Of a stretch of DNA of 64,000 nt, positions 1-12,700 are shown in pieces (within the stretch, counting starts at the first letter, position 1; each line of letters opens with the position of its first letter). Under the pieces are notes generated by a model that was not told the origin of the DNA, ran no database searches, and saw only the letters and a program-made list of their open reading frames with translations. The position numbers and the translations under genes were made by a program. The DNA is from Avena insularis (lineage: Eukaryota > Streptophyta > Magnoliopsida > Poales > Poaceae): NCBI GenBank assembly GCA_023614405.1, contig CM042691.1, positions 173,572,927 to 173,636,926 of the forward strand, in the 5' to 3' direction.

Positions 1-1281
1 CAAATCGATTATCGCCATCTCATCGAAAGATCGCATATGTGATATGCGGTAGGCTGTAGATGAGATCTATGTGCTGTTTGGTGGTCGATCTATGATATAG
101 ATCGGTTTTGTATGAGGTTGATTGGATCAACTGTACTCGGGGAATGGTAGATCTATTTTCCGTTATCATACTGCTGAGGTCGTGGAACGACATACCCCTA
201 CCAGTCGGCTTCCGCCATCGGGGTAGACTGTGACACGTAAATCCAGAAGCGGTGATCGAAGATCAAAGAGTTTGATCGAATCGGAACGATGGTCGGAATC
301 CATGTTCGGATCGTAGATGACATCTGCATTTTCGGGACCACCGGCTTCGCCCCATCGTAGCACCTTAGATGTCGTTGCGAGTTTCACAACGTCGGTAGAT
401 ATTGTATCTATGCATAACTTGTTTTTGCAGGAAGTTGTGAATGGTATGGTTCATGTGCATGTGATGTATGTGTGTAATCCATACGTGATCTGCGAATCAC
501 GTTTTTTTGTCAGCCGGCTGGAGCCTAGGTGCTATCATTTTATTGTATAACGACCTGCGTGTCGGATTCTCTATGTAATTTACTTTACTAAGCTAGTGTA
601 GCTGTTTGGAGAACCCGGAAGGCATGCAAGGCATTGTACATGTCGGCGACATGGAGTAAGACGGCAAGTGACAAGAGTTGGCACGAGCCGGATTACAGGC
701 TTTGTGGAGATAGAGATCGCCATGAAGAGAGCCATACCATTTCACATTATAATTGCTTTATTTTGTGTTATTTTTATGTCTCTGTTTTACCTCTATTAGA
801 TAGTTGGTAAAATTTAATCCCTCAAAGAAGGTCTAGTCGGTTTTCCCGCCAGTGTTTGCACCATCACAAGTCGGACATTTTTGGTAGTGGGCTCATAAAA
901 TTCAGGTGCTGCCAATTCTTTCCGACTAGGTGGGTTCGAGTCGGACTCTTACTGCAGAAACACTCGGTAAGCTAGGCAGTCTATCCTAGCAGTTGTGGGA
1001 CTCGGGGAAAAATCGGATGGGAGCCGGGGCATGTGATGCCACCCGTCCAACAGGAGTCGCATAAGATGCGATTGACAAGGAGTTGTCTACCTAGATCACT
1101 TGGCGGCTAGCGGTGATGCTAAAGATCACTAGCCGACTTGCTTATTTAGGATCCTGAATCACTAAGCAACCATCGGAGGGGTGTTGGTTCTAGTGGGAGC
1201 ACAAAATATTAAAATGTTTAATATGCTTGCTCTTTTATGAATACATGTCTTAAGTGTTTTGCATATTTTCTGTTGTAGATC
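1..1281 (+). other. Untranslated leader of copia1
   Basis: This stretch lies between the missing primer-binding site and the gag ATG at 1282. It aligns with 40180-41381 of the second copy except for a ~50-base stretch near 290-345 that is absent there. It has no convincing open frame. The bases just before gag (tgttgtag then atcATG) look like a splice acceptor, so a leader intron is possible but unproven. The hexamer AGTCGG recurs here (about 203, 835, 868 and 937). Confidence 0.7.
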
Positions 1282-2276
1282 ATGGCACCAAGTAGCAGTC
1301 ACTCTCAGATATCCGGTTTTGCATTGAGAACTATCCTTGAGAAAGATAAACTGAACGACACTAATTTTACCAACTGGTATCGAAATCTGAGAATTGTTCT
1401 CAAACAAGAAAAGAAGGACCATGTCCTAGATGACCCACTTCCAGATGAGCCGAATGAGAATGTGACTGTCGCTGCCACCATTGCCGACCGTCGGGGTAAG
1501 GATGAGTCCACTGATATTAGCTGTCTTATGCTTGCTCACATGGAACCGGACTTGCAAAAGCAGTTCGAGCATGTTGAGGCCTACGATATGATCGAAAGCC
1601 TCAAAAGTATGTTCAGGCTCGGCGGCAGAGGTATCAAGTCTCTCAGGCTTTGCTGAGTTGCAAGCTTAAGGATGGTGATCCACTGAGTCCGCATGTGATC
1701 AAAATGGTTGGTTACATGTAGTCTCTGGAGAGGCTTGGCTACCCCATTAGCGAAGAGTTTGCTACGGATATAATTCTAGACTCTCTTCCTAGTGCATATG
1801 GGCAGTTCATTTCGAACTACCACATGCATGGTATGGATAAGAAGCTCACTGAATTACATGGAATGCTCAAGCAGGCAGAGGCGGATCTCAAGAAGGGCGC
1901 CAGTCAAGTGTTGATGGTGCAGAATAAGGCTAAGTTCAAGAAGAGTTCTTGGACTAAGAAGAAGGCTAAGTCAGGAGGAAAGCAGGCTCAGGACCTAGTC
2001 CCAAGCGCTTCCTCAGGGACTAAACCATCTCCTTCAGCCGGATCCACTTGCTTCTATTGGATGGCGGATGGCCACTGGAAGAGGAACTGCAGCAAGTACT
2101 TGGCCAACAAAGCCAAGAGTGGAGGTATGACTTCCGACTCAGGTACACTTTTTGGCAATGTTATAGACATATATCTTGCTGATGCACCTAATAGTTCTTG
2201 GGTATATGATACCGGACCAGTTATTCACATCTACAACTTGTTGCAGGGACTGGTAAGAACTAGGAGCATAGCATGA
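1282..2276 (+). pseudogene. gag: copia1 gag (nucleocapsid-capsid), broken
   Basis: The ATG at 1282 opens a copia Gag starting MAPSSSHSQISGF, with the LNDTNFTNWYRNLR capsid segment and an MIESLKSMF segment. The frame is lost near 1615, where bases are missing relative to the copy at 41382. A TAG at 1719-1721 stands where the other copy has CAG. The frame resumes at about 1824 with a Lys-rich stretch. The nucleocapsid zinc knuckle should read CX2CX4HX4C, but the second cysteine is tryptophan (CFYW, near 2060), so RNA binding would be lost. A TGA at 2274-2276 interrupts the protease region. Gag would form the cytoplasmic virus-like particle. Confidence 0.88.
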
Positions 2277-3684
2277 GGCGAGGTTGATATTCGAGTCGGC
2301 AACAAAGCAAGAGTTGCTACGTTGGAAGTCGGCACGATGCAACTTCATTTACCTTCCGGATTCATTATGGAACTAAATAATTGTTATTATGTTCGATTAA
2401 TCGGTCGAAACATTATTTCTGCTTCATGTTTGATGAGGCAAGGCTATGAGTCGAATATCAAGAATAATGGTTGTTCTTTGTATTTGAATGATATGTTTCA
2501 CGGCTTTGCACCCGTCCAGGACGGGTTATTTATTTTGAATCTTGATGGTGAGTCGGTTTATAACATAAATGTTAAAAGGTTGAAACCAAATGATCTGAAT
2601 ATGACTTACTTTTGTTACTGTCGGCTTGGTCATACAAGTTGGAAACGCATGAATAAGCTCCATGATGATGGACTTCTAACTTCGTTCGACTTGGAGTCGT
2701 TCGAGACATGCGAATCTTGCTTACTCGGCAAAATGACCAAGACACCTTTTGCAAAGAGTTGCGAAAGGGCGTTCGACTTGTTGGGACTAGTACATAGTGA
2801 TGTATGTGGACCAATGACCACGACCGAGGTGGTTATGAGTACTTCATTACCTTCACTGATGATTTGAGTAGGTATGGATATATCTACTTGATGAAACATA
2901 AGTCGGAAGCCTTTGAAAAGATCAAAGAATTCCAGAATGAAGCACAGAATCAACTCAGCAAGAAAATAAAGTTTCTTCGGTCGGACCGAGGAGGGGAGTA
3001 CATGAGCCATGAGTTTGATGACCATCTGAAAAATTGTGGAATAGTTCCTCAACTTACTGCCGAGGCATACAAAGGAATGGTGTTTGGAAGGCGGAATCGG
3101 ACCTTGTTGGACATACGATCAATGATGAGTCGGACATATCTAGCTTTATCATTTTGGGGTTATTGTCTAGAAACGGTGGCGTTCACTAAGCAGTACCATC
3201 AAAATCGGTAGAGAAGACACCGCATGAGATGTGGACAGGCAAAAAGCCGAGTTTGTCTTTTCTTAAGATTTGGGGTTGTGAAGCTTTTGTCAAGCGACTC
3301 CAGTCAGATAACCTTACAGCCAAGTCGGATAAGTGTATTTTCGTGGGGTATCCGAGGGAAACCTTGGGTTACTACTTCTACAACCGAGAAAAGGGAAAAG
3401 TGTTTGTCGCTCGGAACGGTGTCTTCCTTGAGAAAGAGTTTCTCAGTCGGGGAGTAAGTGGGAGCACGGTGCAGCTCGAAGAAATTCGAGAGGAACCGGC
3501 TAGTAGCGAGTCGGCAAAAACCTTGGAGGTTGAGCCGGTCGTGGCAACTGAGCCGGCAGAAGCACCTGTACTACGAAGATCAGCAAGATTACGAAGTATT
3601 CGTGATGTTTTACTATTAGGCAGTGATGAGCCGGCAAATTATTCGGAAGCGATGGTGGGATCTGATTCCGAGTCATGGCTTTGA
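2178..3684 (+). pseudogene. pol: copia1 protease and integrase region of pol, broken
   Basis: The protease signature WVYDTG is visible near 2198 but is followed by Pro where the other copy has Ser. The GAG-pre-integrase zinc finger follows (near 2600-2740: RLGH, then CESC). Its first histidine is Tyr here, whereas the second copy keeps His. The integrase core has HSDVCGP, FTDD and SDRGGEY; the block expected to carry the final catalytic Glu is garbled (GMVFGRRN near 3085). Frame changes occur near 2820 and 3200. The region ends in a run of acidic and Ser residues and a TGA at 3682-3684 after WL. The same TGA occurs in the second copy. Confidence 0.87.
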
Positions 3685-3687
3685 GCC

Positions 3688-5200
3688 ATGAGATCCGAGT
3701 TAAAGTCCATGGATGAAAATCAAGTTTGGAACTTGGTTGATCCGCCAGACGGTGCAAGAACTGTCGAGTGCAAATGGGTCTTTAAGAAGAAAACTGATAT
3801 GGATGGAAATGTTTCAATCTATAAAGCACGCCTTGTCGCGAAGGGGTTCCGACAATTTCAAGGAGTTGATTACAATGAGACTTTCTCGCCCGTAGCGATG
3901 CTTAAATCAGTTCGGATCATGTTAGCTATAGAGGCCTATTTCGACTACGAGATATGGCAGATGGATATCAAAACGGCTTTCCTTAACGGAATTTTAACCG
4001 AGGACGTGTATATGATACAGCCCGAGGGTTTTGTCGATCCGGCTAATGCTGACAAGGTGTGCAAACTTCAGAAATCCATTTATGGGTTGAAGCAAGCATC
4101 TCGGAGTTGGAATATTCGCTTTGATGAGGTAGTCAAATCGTTTGGCTTCATCAAGAGTGATCATGATTCTTGTTTGTACAAGAAGTTTAGTGGGAACAAA
4201 GTAAATTTTCTAATCTTATATGTGGATGACATATTACTGATTGGAAATGATGTCCAGATGTTGCAAGAAACCAAGGAATCATTGGAAAGGAGTTTCTCAA
4301 TGAAAGACTTGGGTGAGGCAACATACATCCTCAGAATCCGGATCTATAGAGATAGATCAAGAAGGCTCATTGGATTGAGTCAGAGTACTTATTTTGACAA
4401 AGTGTTGAAGAAGTTCAACATGGAATCGTCTAAGAAGGGGTTCTTACCGATGTCCCACAGTGTAAAACTTAGCAAGACTCAGTGTCCTTCGACAACTGAT
4501 GAGCGAAGTCGGATGAGTGCGATTCCATATGCTTCTGCAGTCCGATCCATCATGTATGCCATGATTTGTACTAGGCCGGATGTTTCCTATGCTCTAAGTG
4601 TTGTGAGCAGATACCAGGCTGATCTGGAGATCCCTTTGGACAACGGCTAAAAATATCCTAAAGTACTTGAGAAGGACTAAGGATATGTTCTTGGTTTATG
4701 GTGGTGAAGATGAACTCAGTGTAAAGGGTTACACGGATGCGAGTTATCTTACCTACTCTGATGATTCTCGTTCACAATCCGGATACGTGTTTATTATAAA
4801 CGGAGGTGCTGTGAGCTATAAGAGTTCGAAGGAAGAGACTGTGTCTGCATCTACAACAGAGGCTGAGTATATTGCCGCCTCAGAGGCAGCAAAGGAAGCT
4901 GTTTGGATGAGGAATTTCCTCATGGATCTTGGTGTGGTTCAGGGCTCGTCCAATCCGTTGGACGTGTATTGTGACAACAATGGTGCTATTACACAAGCCA
5001 AGGAACCCAGACAACACCAGAAGAACAAGCACATACTCATGCGGTACCACCTGATTCGCTAGTTCGTGGATCAGGGTGATATCACGTCATGCAAGGTACA
5101 GACGGATGCAAATATTGCGGATCCGTTGACAAAGCCGCTTCCACAGCCGAAGAATGAGGCGCACCTGAGAGCCATGGGCATTAGATGCTTAGACATGTGA
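3688..5200 (+). pseudogene. pol: copia1 reverse transcriptase and RNase H, broken
   Basis: A 320-residue open stretch starting AMRSELKSMDENQVW carries the Ty1/copia RT: WVFKKK, YKARLVAKGF, QMDIKTAFLNG (first catalytic Asp), IYGLKQASR and the catalytic YVDD at 4219-4230. It shifts frame near 4626, where bases are missing compared with the other copy. RNase H follows at 4667-5062 (GYTDASYLT, STTEAEYIAASEA, CDNNGAI; Asp, Glu and Asp present). A TAG at 5060-5062 replaces a CAG. The natural C-terminus ends ..GIRCLDM with TGA at 5198-5200. RT is the best-preserved part of the element, but it cannot be made as one protein. Confidence 0.9.
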
Positions 5201-5223
5201 TGTCAGAAGATTGACTCTAGTGC

Positions 5224-5234
5224 AAGTGGGAGAC
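5224..5234 (+). other. Polypurine tract of copia1
   Basis: The sequence aagtgggagac lies immediately before the TG of the 3' LTR at 5235. This is the expected primer site for plus-strand DNA synthesis. The same tract precedes the 3' LTRs at 45359 and 48446. Confidence 0.85.
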
Positions 5235-6601
5235 TGTTGGGAATATGCTCTAGAGGCAATCATGTATGATGAGATTTCCCATTGTATTCATAAAGATATT
5301 AAGTAGTCCTTGTATAAACATCTGATGTGTATCATTGAATATGTGATTCGGTTGTGGAACTATGCATTCATGTTGTTTGTACTAAATATCCTTGGTCATT
5401 GAGGTTGTGCTGGACACACAACTTAGACCAATGTGAAAGTTGGCTTGATGACTCGGTTCCACTTGTCATGGGCATGGAGATGCTGTTCCAACTTACACAG
5501 ATTCGGCTAAAGAGTTTAGCGAGTCGGATTGACCCATATTGAGGTACAACGAACAAGTTTTCATTTGTATATCTCAATCAATGTAATCCTTAGACCTGAG
5601 GTTATTGCATAGTACGAGTTGAGGATCACAGACTTAGTTTCTGTCAAACGCTAATCCATAACTGGTCAGTTATAAAGGCATAGTTCGGGTCGATTGAGAA
5701 TCAAGCTGCGTGATGTGAATAACCAAGATGGGATTTTGCCCCTCCACTCGGAGAGATATTCTCTGGGCCCTCTCGTGAGATATGATTCGGAAAGCATGGC
5801 CATGCACGACTCGGTTAAGTGTTAACCGAGGCAATGGACTAACAGTTAGTCGGATGAATCACTTATCTCGGATCGGGAAGAGAGTCGGACTATTTAAGGG
5901 ATGACAATTATTCGCCTATAGTCTGACAAGGTATATCGTGAGGCAAAAGGGACTCGGACGTAAGTCGCATTGGAAAGGCAAGTCGTCATGACTCTTTGGT
6001 ACTTGGGAGTCGGCACGTTCTGCTAGGAGCCGCTACCGACTGATCGATTAAGAGTTGGACTCCAATCGTGTCCAAGTAGCCATGAGCTTGCGGGGTCACA
6101 CTCTTAAGAGCGGGAGCATGTTCGGATTGTATCTGAACCTGTAATCTGGTTGGGTTGGACCTAAACCGGATTAGGACTGAGTTAGTGAGTTGGACTCACG
6201 GTGACTAGTGTTATATGGGCTTTAGTGAATGGGTCGCGTGAGCAGAGCCCACGTTCACTCCCTATATATAGTGGAGCACAGTAACCCAGAAAGGTAAATC
6301 GTTGTTCGGTTAGGTCATTCCATGTGTTGGAAACCCTAGCTCCACAGCAGTCCTACCGTCGATACGAACCTAGCAGTTCACCGCCGATGCTCCTCCTTGT
6401 ACGTGTGGATACCAGCAGAGGTGTTGTGCGATCAGCACCAGGACGATCGGATCGTGAGGACTGCACTGCATCAACTGACGCGCTTCATTAGTAATCCGCA
6501 ACTACGCGCCTAGTGGTAAAACTCGTGGCCTTCTACCTCAGCTAGATCTTGGGATCACCACGTTAGAGGAAAAGTTTTGTTTTATCTCTGTGTGCCTAAC
6601 A
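5235..6601 (+). repeat. 3' LTR of copia1 (1367 bp)
   Basis: It begins tgttgggaatatgctctaga and ends cctaaca, with TG...CA termini. It is nearly the same length as the two LTRs of the second copy (1366 and 1368 bp) and aligns with them throughout. A TATA-like box lies at 6262-6271. The right flank is LTR sequence of Y1, not unique DNA. Confidence 0.93.
6262..6271 (+). promoter_or_regulatory. Candidate TATA box in copia1 3' LTR
   Basis: ctatatatag stands in the last third of the LTR and is conserved at the same place in both copia2 LTRs (39792 and 46385). It would set the U3/R boundary about 30 bases downstream. The start site itself cannot be seen from sequence. Confidence 0.55.
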
Positions 6602-7928
6602 TCCTGTGTCTCAAGGGGGCGCCCCTCCTCTCTATTTATGAGAGGGAGGGGCGGCAAGGTGGAGGGAATCCTCCCCCAACACCACTTCATGTGGCCGGCG
6701 GCAAGGGGCAAGATTACTTCCCTAGGTAGGAGTCCAACCCACCCTCCACTTGCAAATATTGTCCCAGTTTGACGTTTTCAAACTGCCTTTTTGACTTTCA
6801 AATAGAGTTTGTTTTCTCTCTTCCAAGTGTCCAGCCAAATGACATAGGACATGATGCAACCAATCCACTTTGTCATGACACATCCATGTACCCTTCCCCT
6901 TTCGTATCGGTGGACCTTCTAGACCCTTCTAGAGCATTCTGCTGAAAACACCGAAACCATTCCCGAACTCCGAAATTGGACTTTCCTTATATGAATCTTA
7001 TTCTCCAGACCATTCCGGATCTCCTCATGATATCCCGGATCCCATATGAGACTCCGAACAACATTCGGTCTTCTTACTCACATTCCATATCTTCTAAACA
7101 ACATCGAATCCTTATATGTGTCTCCCTACGGTTTGTGAATTATGCAGACATGATCGAGACTCTTCTCATATCAATAACCAATAGAGGAATATGGAAATTA
7201 ATATGGCTCCCACATATTTCTATGATCAATTCATGATCTAATGAACCATTTATATATGATACCAATTTCCCTATGTCTCGTGATACTTTACTTATCCGAG
7301 GTTTGATCGTTGGTATCTCTGCATACCTAGTTCAACCTCGTTACTGATAAGTACTCTTTACTCGTTCCTGTGATATGTGATCTCTTTTGAGCCAGTCACA
7401 TGCTTGCAAGCTAATTGTATGAAATTCTACCGAGAGGGCCCAGAGTATATCTATCCATTATATGGATGGACAAATTCCACTTTTGATCCATGTGCCTCAA
7501 CACATACTTTCCGAACACTCAATGCCACCTTTATAACCTCCCAGTTATGAAGTGGTGTTTGATGTCATTAAAGCATCCATCCGGTGATGGTTAATAACAT
7601 GATCTCATAGTCAAAGGATTTAGGTTACTATGTATTGAAATATTATGCTATGCTTAATATAGGAGTATGTCCATCACATCATTCTCCTAATGATATGACC
7701 TTGTTGTTAATAACATAACAATGTTCATGATCAAGAAACCATCATCATATATTTACCAACAAGCTAGTTTAACAAGAGGCTTTACTAGGTACTCTAATAT
7801 GTTTACAGATCACACAAGTATTAATGTTTCCGGTTAATACAATTATAGCATGGTATGTAAACATTTATCATAAGCATGAAGATATGATAATAACTACTTT
7901 ATTATTGCCTCTTGGCGTACCTCCAGCA
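6602..7928 (-). repeat. 3' LTR of Y1, partial (its terminal part lies left of copia1)
   Basis: On the minus strand it starts TGCTGGAGGTACGCCAAGAG at 7928 and runs to 6602, where copia1 interrupts it. It matches the Y2 3' LTR (48446-50321). It shares with that LTR the TGCTGG start and the aattgtatta, gatctgt and ctagcttg variants, against tgttRg, aatttta, gatttgt and ctatcttg in both 5' LTRs. Confidence 0.87.
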
Positions 7929-7939
7929 GTCTCCCACTT
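7929..7939 (-). other. Polypurine tract of Y1
   Basis: On the minus strand this reads aagtgggagac directly before the 3' LTR start (TGCTGG). It is the same tract as in copia1, copia2 and Y2. Confidence 0.8.
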
Positions 7940-9746
7940 GCACTAGAGTCAATAATCTAGTTTAAAATATTTGTGTAGTCAACACCTATGGCTTTCCGGT
8001 GTTGTATGTACACGATTGCAAGTGGTCAATTGATCTTTGGATCCAACACTTTCAGGTCCATGTGTAATTGCATGTTTTTGCGTCTCTACACATCACTCAT
8101 TCTCTAATGAGATGGCATTGTATAAATTTGGTCCTTTGGTGAGACCTTTAGTTCCTTGGGGTTAAAACATGTTGACAATATTATCGTACAATATATCTTC
8201 ATAGTACTATCTTGCTGTGAACTACACCTACTTTGATAAGAAACTACTTGACACAAATGTCGTCTTTTGCTGCTACAATAACAGTCATATACCTAGCCTT
8301 TTGTTGTAGTATCTGTCACAGTGTCTTAACTTTGAACTCATCCAAATCCATTATGGAACTTTCTTTCCATCATATTGTGACACACTTAGTTTAGATTGAG
8401 ATAAACTTAATTTGTATTTTGTGACAAAACTAGTATCAATGTATTACTTTTACAATGAACTAACCATCTATTTGTCACCTCTACAAAATTAATATATTCT
8501 TAGTTCCTCCAAAAGATCATAAGAATAACTTTACTATCATCCAATAATCATGTTATGAATCATTCTAGTATATGCTCATAACATTTAGAGCACATGACAT
8601 ATCTAGATGTGTACATATCACAATATGATTAAAAATCATCTTTGTGAATTTCATTCATCAAGTATAAAAAATACTTGAATCTTTGTTTCACTTATCAAGT
8701 GTTGATACACTTGAGTTTCAATTTAATCCTTTCCGTGTGGCAAGAACCTTTCTTGAAATTTCCATATTGAACTCTTTGAATATCTCATCTATGTACATTT
8801 TGCACAACCATATTAGAGTCTCAATCTATCCATATAGATATTGATACCAAATGTTCGGGTTTTGCCTAAGTCTTTCATTGAGATGAAATTCTTAACTTGT
8901 GTTAATAAAAGATATATCAATTCCAATCAACAATATGTATTTCACATAATGCATTAGAAATATGTCCTAGCGCTCCCACTTAATTTCCTGCAAATGCAAG
9001 CACCTTCATCGTTTCCGATGAAATTAAACACTTTAACAATTTCATCACGGTGAAGATTCCATCTCCTTGATGCTTAATTCAACCATTAAAGTTTGCATAT
9101 GCTTTTAGCATCATTTGAATTAACAAAAACCCTTTGAACTGTGTTATGCACACGTCCTAGGTAACCATTCTATTAGAAGAACTTGTTTTGTTTATTTAAC
9201 TACCACATAACAAATTTATATGTAGTGGTTGCTACATTTAATTTGTCTAGACTAAATATCGCTATGAAAGATCAAATCTTGTCCTATTCAACTGCTTGAA
9301 AATTGTCATGAACTCTTTCTCGACATGTCGACTATTTCAGGAGACGTGAAACATCCATGTCTATTTCTTTATAGATCCAAACACAACTTTAAGGTTTTTA
9401 CACCTTTTAGAGGGTCTTCCAAGTTCAAAACTTGATCTCTCGTGTATGGAACTATCACGGATTATATGGCTTCAAGCGATTTGACGGAGTCAGGGCCCAT
9501 CATTGCTTATTTGCATATAGTTGGTTCATCATTGTCAAACAACAATGATTTAATTTCAAATCCTAGTATTTGATTCTTTACCTGACCTTCTTGCCTCAGT
9601 ATGAACTTTAGACCTCCGTGACCACAACCTTTGAGACACGTGAGCCATGAGCATTGTTGCTGCCTCCAGAACGCTTTCTAGTGCTGCGCAACTCAGCAAA
9701 TTATAGCTAAGGTTCTTTTAACCTTATCAAAGTTCTATTGTCCTCC
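7940..9746 (-). pseudogene. pol: Y1 decayed reverse transcriptase / RNase H remnants
   Basis: There is no open frame of useful length. Scraps on the minus strand read like copia pol: an RT piece near 9030-9090 (KEASRRWNL type), an LSGS-then-(V/L)YVDD-like area near 8960, 'SMKDLGKTRTFGINIY' type near 8870, and RNase H C-terminal pieces near 8090-8290 (AAKEGIWVK type, NPKELKGLTKGPNLY type). It is colinear with Y2 46732-48445. Stops and indels are dense. It is much more decayed than the flanking LTRs, so it may have been defective before insertion. Confidence 0.7.
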
Positions 9747-9751
9747 CACTT
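9747..9751 (-). other. Empty target site for copia2
   Basis: On the minus strand Y1 reads ...ttttaagtgggaggacaat without interruption. In Y2 the same sequence is split by copia2, with aagtg duplicated at 38762-38766 and 46727-46731. Y1 therefore preserves the pre-insertion state. Confidence 0.9.
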
Positions 9752-12700
9752 AAAATTTCACAAAAAATTCCTTCTTATGAAACTCGACGTTCTAAGCGAC
9801 AAACACTTTTGTCTTTGGTGTTATGGAGGAATACTCAACAGTTATTCGAAATAACATACAAAGACATGTGTATCCAACTTTGGTTGTAAACATCTTATTC
9901 ATAGCATACCAATGTTTAAGAAATGACAACTTGGGTTTTACCCCAAACCATGACTTTATATGGTGTCATTTCAACGAATCATCATGGAGCTCTTTTCAGT
10001 GTAAAAGTGGTAGTCTCTAAAGCTTTTAATATTTTAATATATAGTGGTAGTTTTATATATTACACCTTTAATCTTACCATGTCAAGCAAGGTTTCATTAC
10101 ATATCTCGAACACTCCATACTCTAATGGTGTTTTGGTAAATGCAAATCCATGTAACGATCTCTCAAATCTTAGGTGTTATGCTAAACTTGCAACTCAAAT
10201 ATCTTCCTTTATGACCCTATCATAAAGTATTTATATTCTTGTTACAATGATTTTCTGCTTCATCTTGAAAGTCTTCGAAAATTTTCAAATATTTCACACT
10301 TCATCTTTATTAAGTAAATATTCATATATTCACTCAAATTTTTGGAGGAAGCATATGAAGTTGAAATTCATCGCTCTTGACTATACATAATGGACTTCAT
10401 ACATCTATATGTACAAGTTCCAATAATTTAGTCTCTCGTTCCCTTCTGGCCTATGAACGAAGTTTTAATTATCTTTAGGAAAGTTTCACAAGCATCATTT
10501 GATCAAAAATGAAAAGACTCTAAAATCCATCCACATGGAGTTTCTTCATGTTTTCTTTCCATTATAATTTAAACGGAGATGTCACTTCCTAAGTGATCTT
10601 TTCTATCAGTTGTCTTTTTATATTTTAATCATTGGTTGTATGGATTTGATTTATCCAATGAGATTTGTAAATCATCCATATTTTATTTATTACGACAATT
10701 ATTTGAACAACCCTTTTGTTCTCATAATACCTGATAAAACAAATCTTGAAGGCAAGATTTGATATTAACGAGCAACACAACAACCCTTTATTTGTTCTCG
10801 ATGAATATCATCACATATTATTTTAATAGTTACTTAGGCCATTGTAGTTCATTTATTGTGTTGTTTCGTATGATGATTCATACAAACAAATTCAGTATCC
10901 AATACTCAAGAACTACATTGTTTGACAAGCAAAGAATACAGCCATAACACGTATATCTTCTATATACCTAAGCTGAACAATTCTAGTCTTTTCTTTTCTA
11001 CCAAATATTTCTTATATTTCTCTTTCAGCATTTCTTTATCATTTCAAAATAATCTATCGACATCAACAGTGGCGCCATACTCATGACACATAGTCCAAAG
11101 CATGTATAGTTAAATACCAATGTATTTGGAATTGCACTTTCAAGTAGATCACCATCATCAAATGCTTGGTGTTCTTTCAAATTCCATTCTTTAGTAATCT
11201 TTTAGTGTAGTAAACATTTTACCTATATCTTATATTCATCATTATCATGGTTATTACCATGATCAAGCTACTTTAGCTTATAATGGTGAATCGCGAGTAT
11301 AATGTTTCTCTCCAAAATCTTTTGGAGGATTATGACAACTAGTGTCTCCAACCTTTTGCAAATTCCCATTAAACATGAGAACATTAATTATACTTTATCA
11401 TGTTGCAACCAAAACATTGTTTCAGATATCGCAATATCTTCCACACATGATGGTTTCTGAAACAATTCTTTCAGCTCCCTGATAACCTTGATATTTCAAA
11501 TATCAAGAATCATGGAGACAAACATGATACTTATATACTAACACTCGAATTGTTACTCTTGATTTAATACCAATTATTAAACTTCATGTGTAACCATAAC
11601 TTACTGAAAGTTTGAACTAGGACTATTAAACATTAGATTAACACTTCAAAACAATACGATACCAGTTCATAAAGTAATTAACCAGAATTCTATAGTTCTA
11701 TTATCTCAATTATAACCAAGCGCAAAGTGGTAAACGGATGCCAATGACTACAAAAACTATGCAAAATCACTTTGATTTAATTTATGATAAATAGTGTTCA
11801 ACTTTTAATCATATTAATGTTGAACTCCCACTCAAGATAATATCCCTCACATTGTTTTAGTGATCACATGAACCAAATCCACTACACCAAGTCCGATCAT
11901 CATGTGACATGATGTAGTTTCAAAAGCGAACAATCATCATGTTCGTCATATCATATATATGACTCATGCTTTACCTTTCGGTATTCCGTGTTCCAAGACC
12001 ATGTTTGTACATGCTAGGCTCATCAACATTGAACCTTAGTTTCTGCATGAGCAAATCTGGCTTTCTCTCATTGTATACATTCTCAGAATCTAACACACCC
12101 GATCATCACGTGGTGCTTCGAAAAAACGAGTCTTGGAAATGGTGCCTAATAAGGAAAAAAAACTTTATAACTTGATATTTTGTGAGAGGGATCATCTTAT
12201 AATTCTACCGTCGCGATCTAAGCAATACAAGACGCATAAAAGGATTAACATCACATGAAATTCAAAATATGTGATATGATATGGCCTTTCTTCTTGTGCT
12301 TACGATCTCCATCTTTAAGCATGAACATGATCTCCATCATCACCGGCGTGGCGTCAAGGTCAATGGCACCGCTCCATGGTTGTCGTCCACCAACAACAAC
12401 TATTACAACTACTTTGAATAATATACACGCAGGTCTTAACGGAATTAAAAGACAACCATAAGGCTCCTGCCAGTTGCCGACTAACAATAAGGATCATTGC
12501 ATACATCATATATAATCACAATCATGGTCATATCACATCATAGAACACCCCTGCAAAATAAAGTTAGACGCCTCTAATTTTCTTTGCATATTCTACGTGG
12601 TTTGGGGATTTTAATAAGTACCGTTCTAACTTACGAGCAAGAACCACAACGTTGATGCATGAACTATCAAGTTCTCATTGTAAATTGAATCTTAACTATG

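Larger units (their letters stand above)
1..6601 (+). mobile_element. Ty1/copia retrotransposon 'copia1' (5' LTR outside window)
   Basis: This is an LTR retrotransposon in plus orientation: leader, broken gag-pol (1282-5200), polypurine tract and a 1367-bp 3' LTR. It is colinear with the complete copy at 38767-46726, which shows what is missing: the 5' LTR and primer-binding site lie left of base 1. The domain order gag, protease, integrase, reverse transcriptase, RNase H is Ty1/copia (Pseudoviridae-like). The LTR end at 6601 abuts tcctg, and that base run corresponds to an uninterrupted LTR stretch in the Y2 copy (49802-49806, opposite strand). copia1 is therefore nested in the 3' LTR of Y1. 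The first ~32 bases differ from the matching part of the other copy, so this end is rearranged or divergent. Confidence 0.93.

Noticed and set aside
9823..10225. Short frames in the Y1 interior
   Set aside because: AT-rich decayed copia DNA; the frames are not conserved in the Y2 copy beyond chance.
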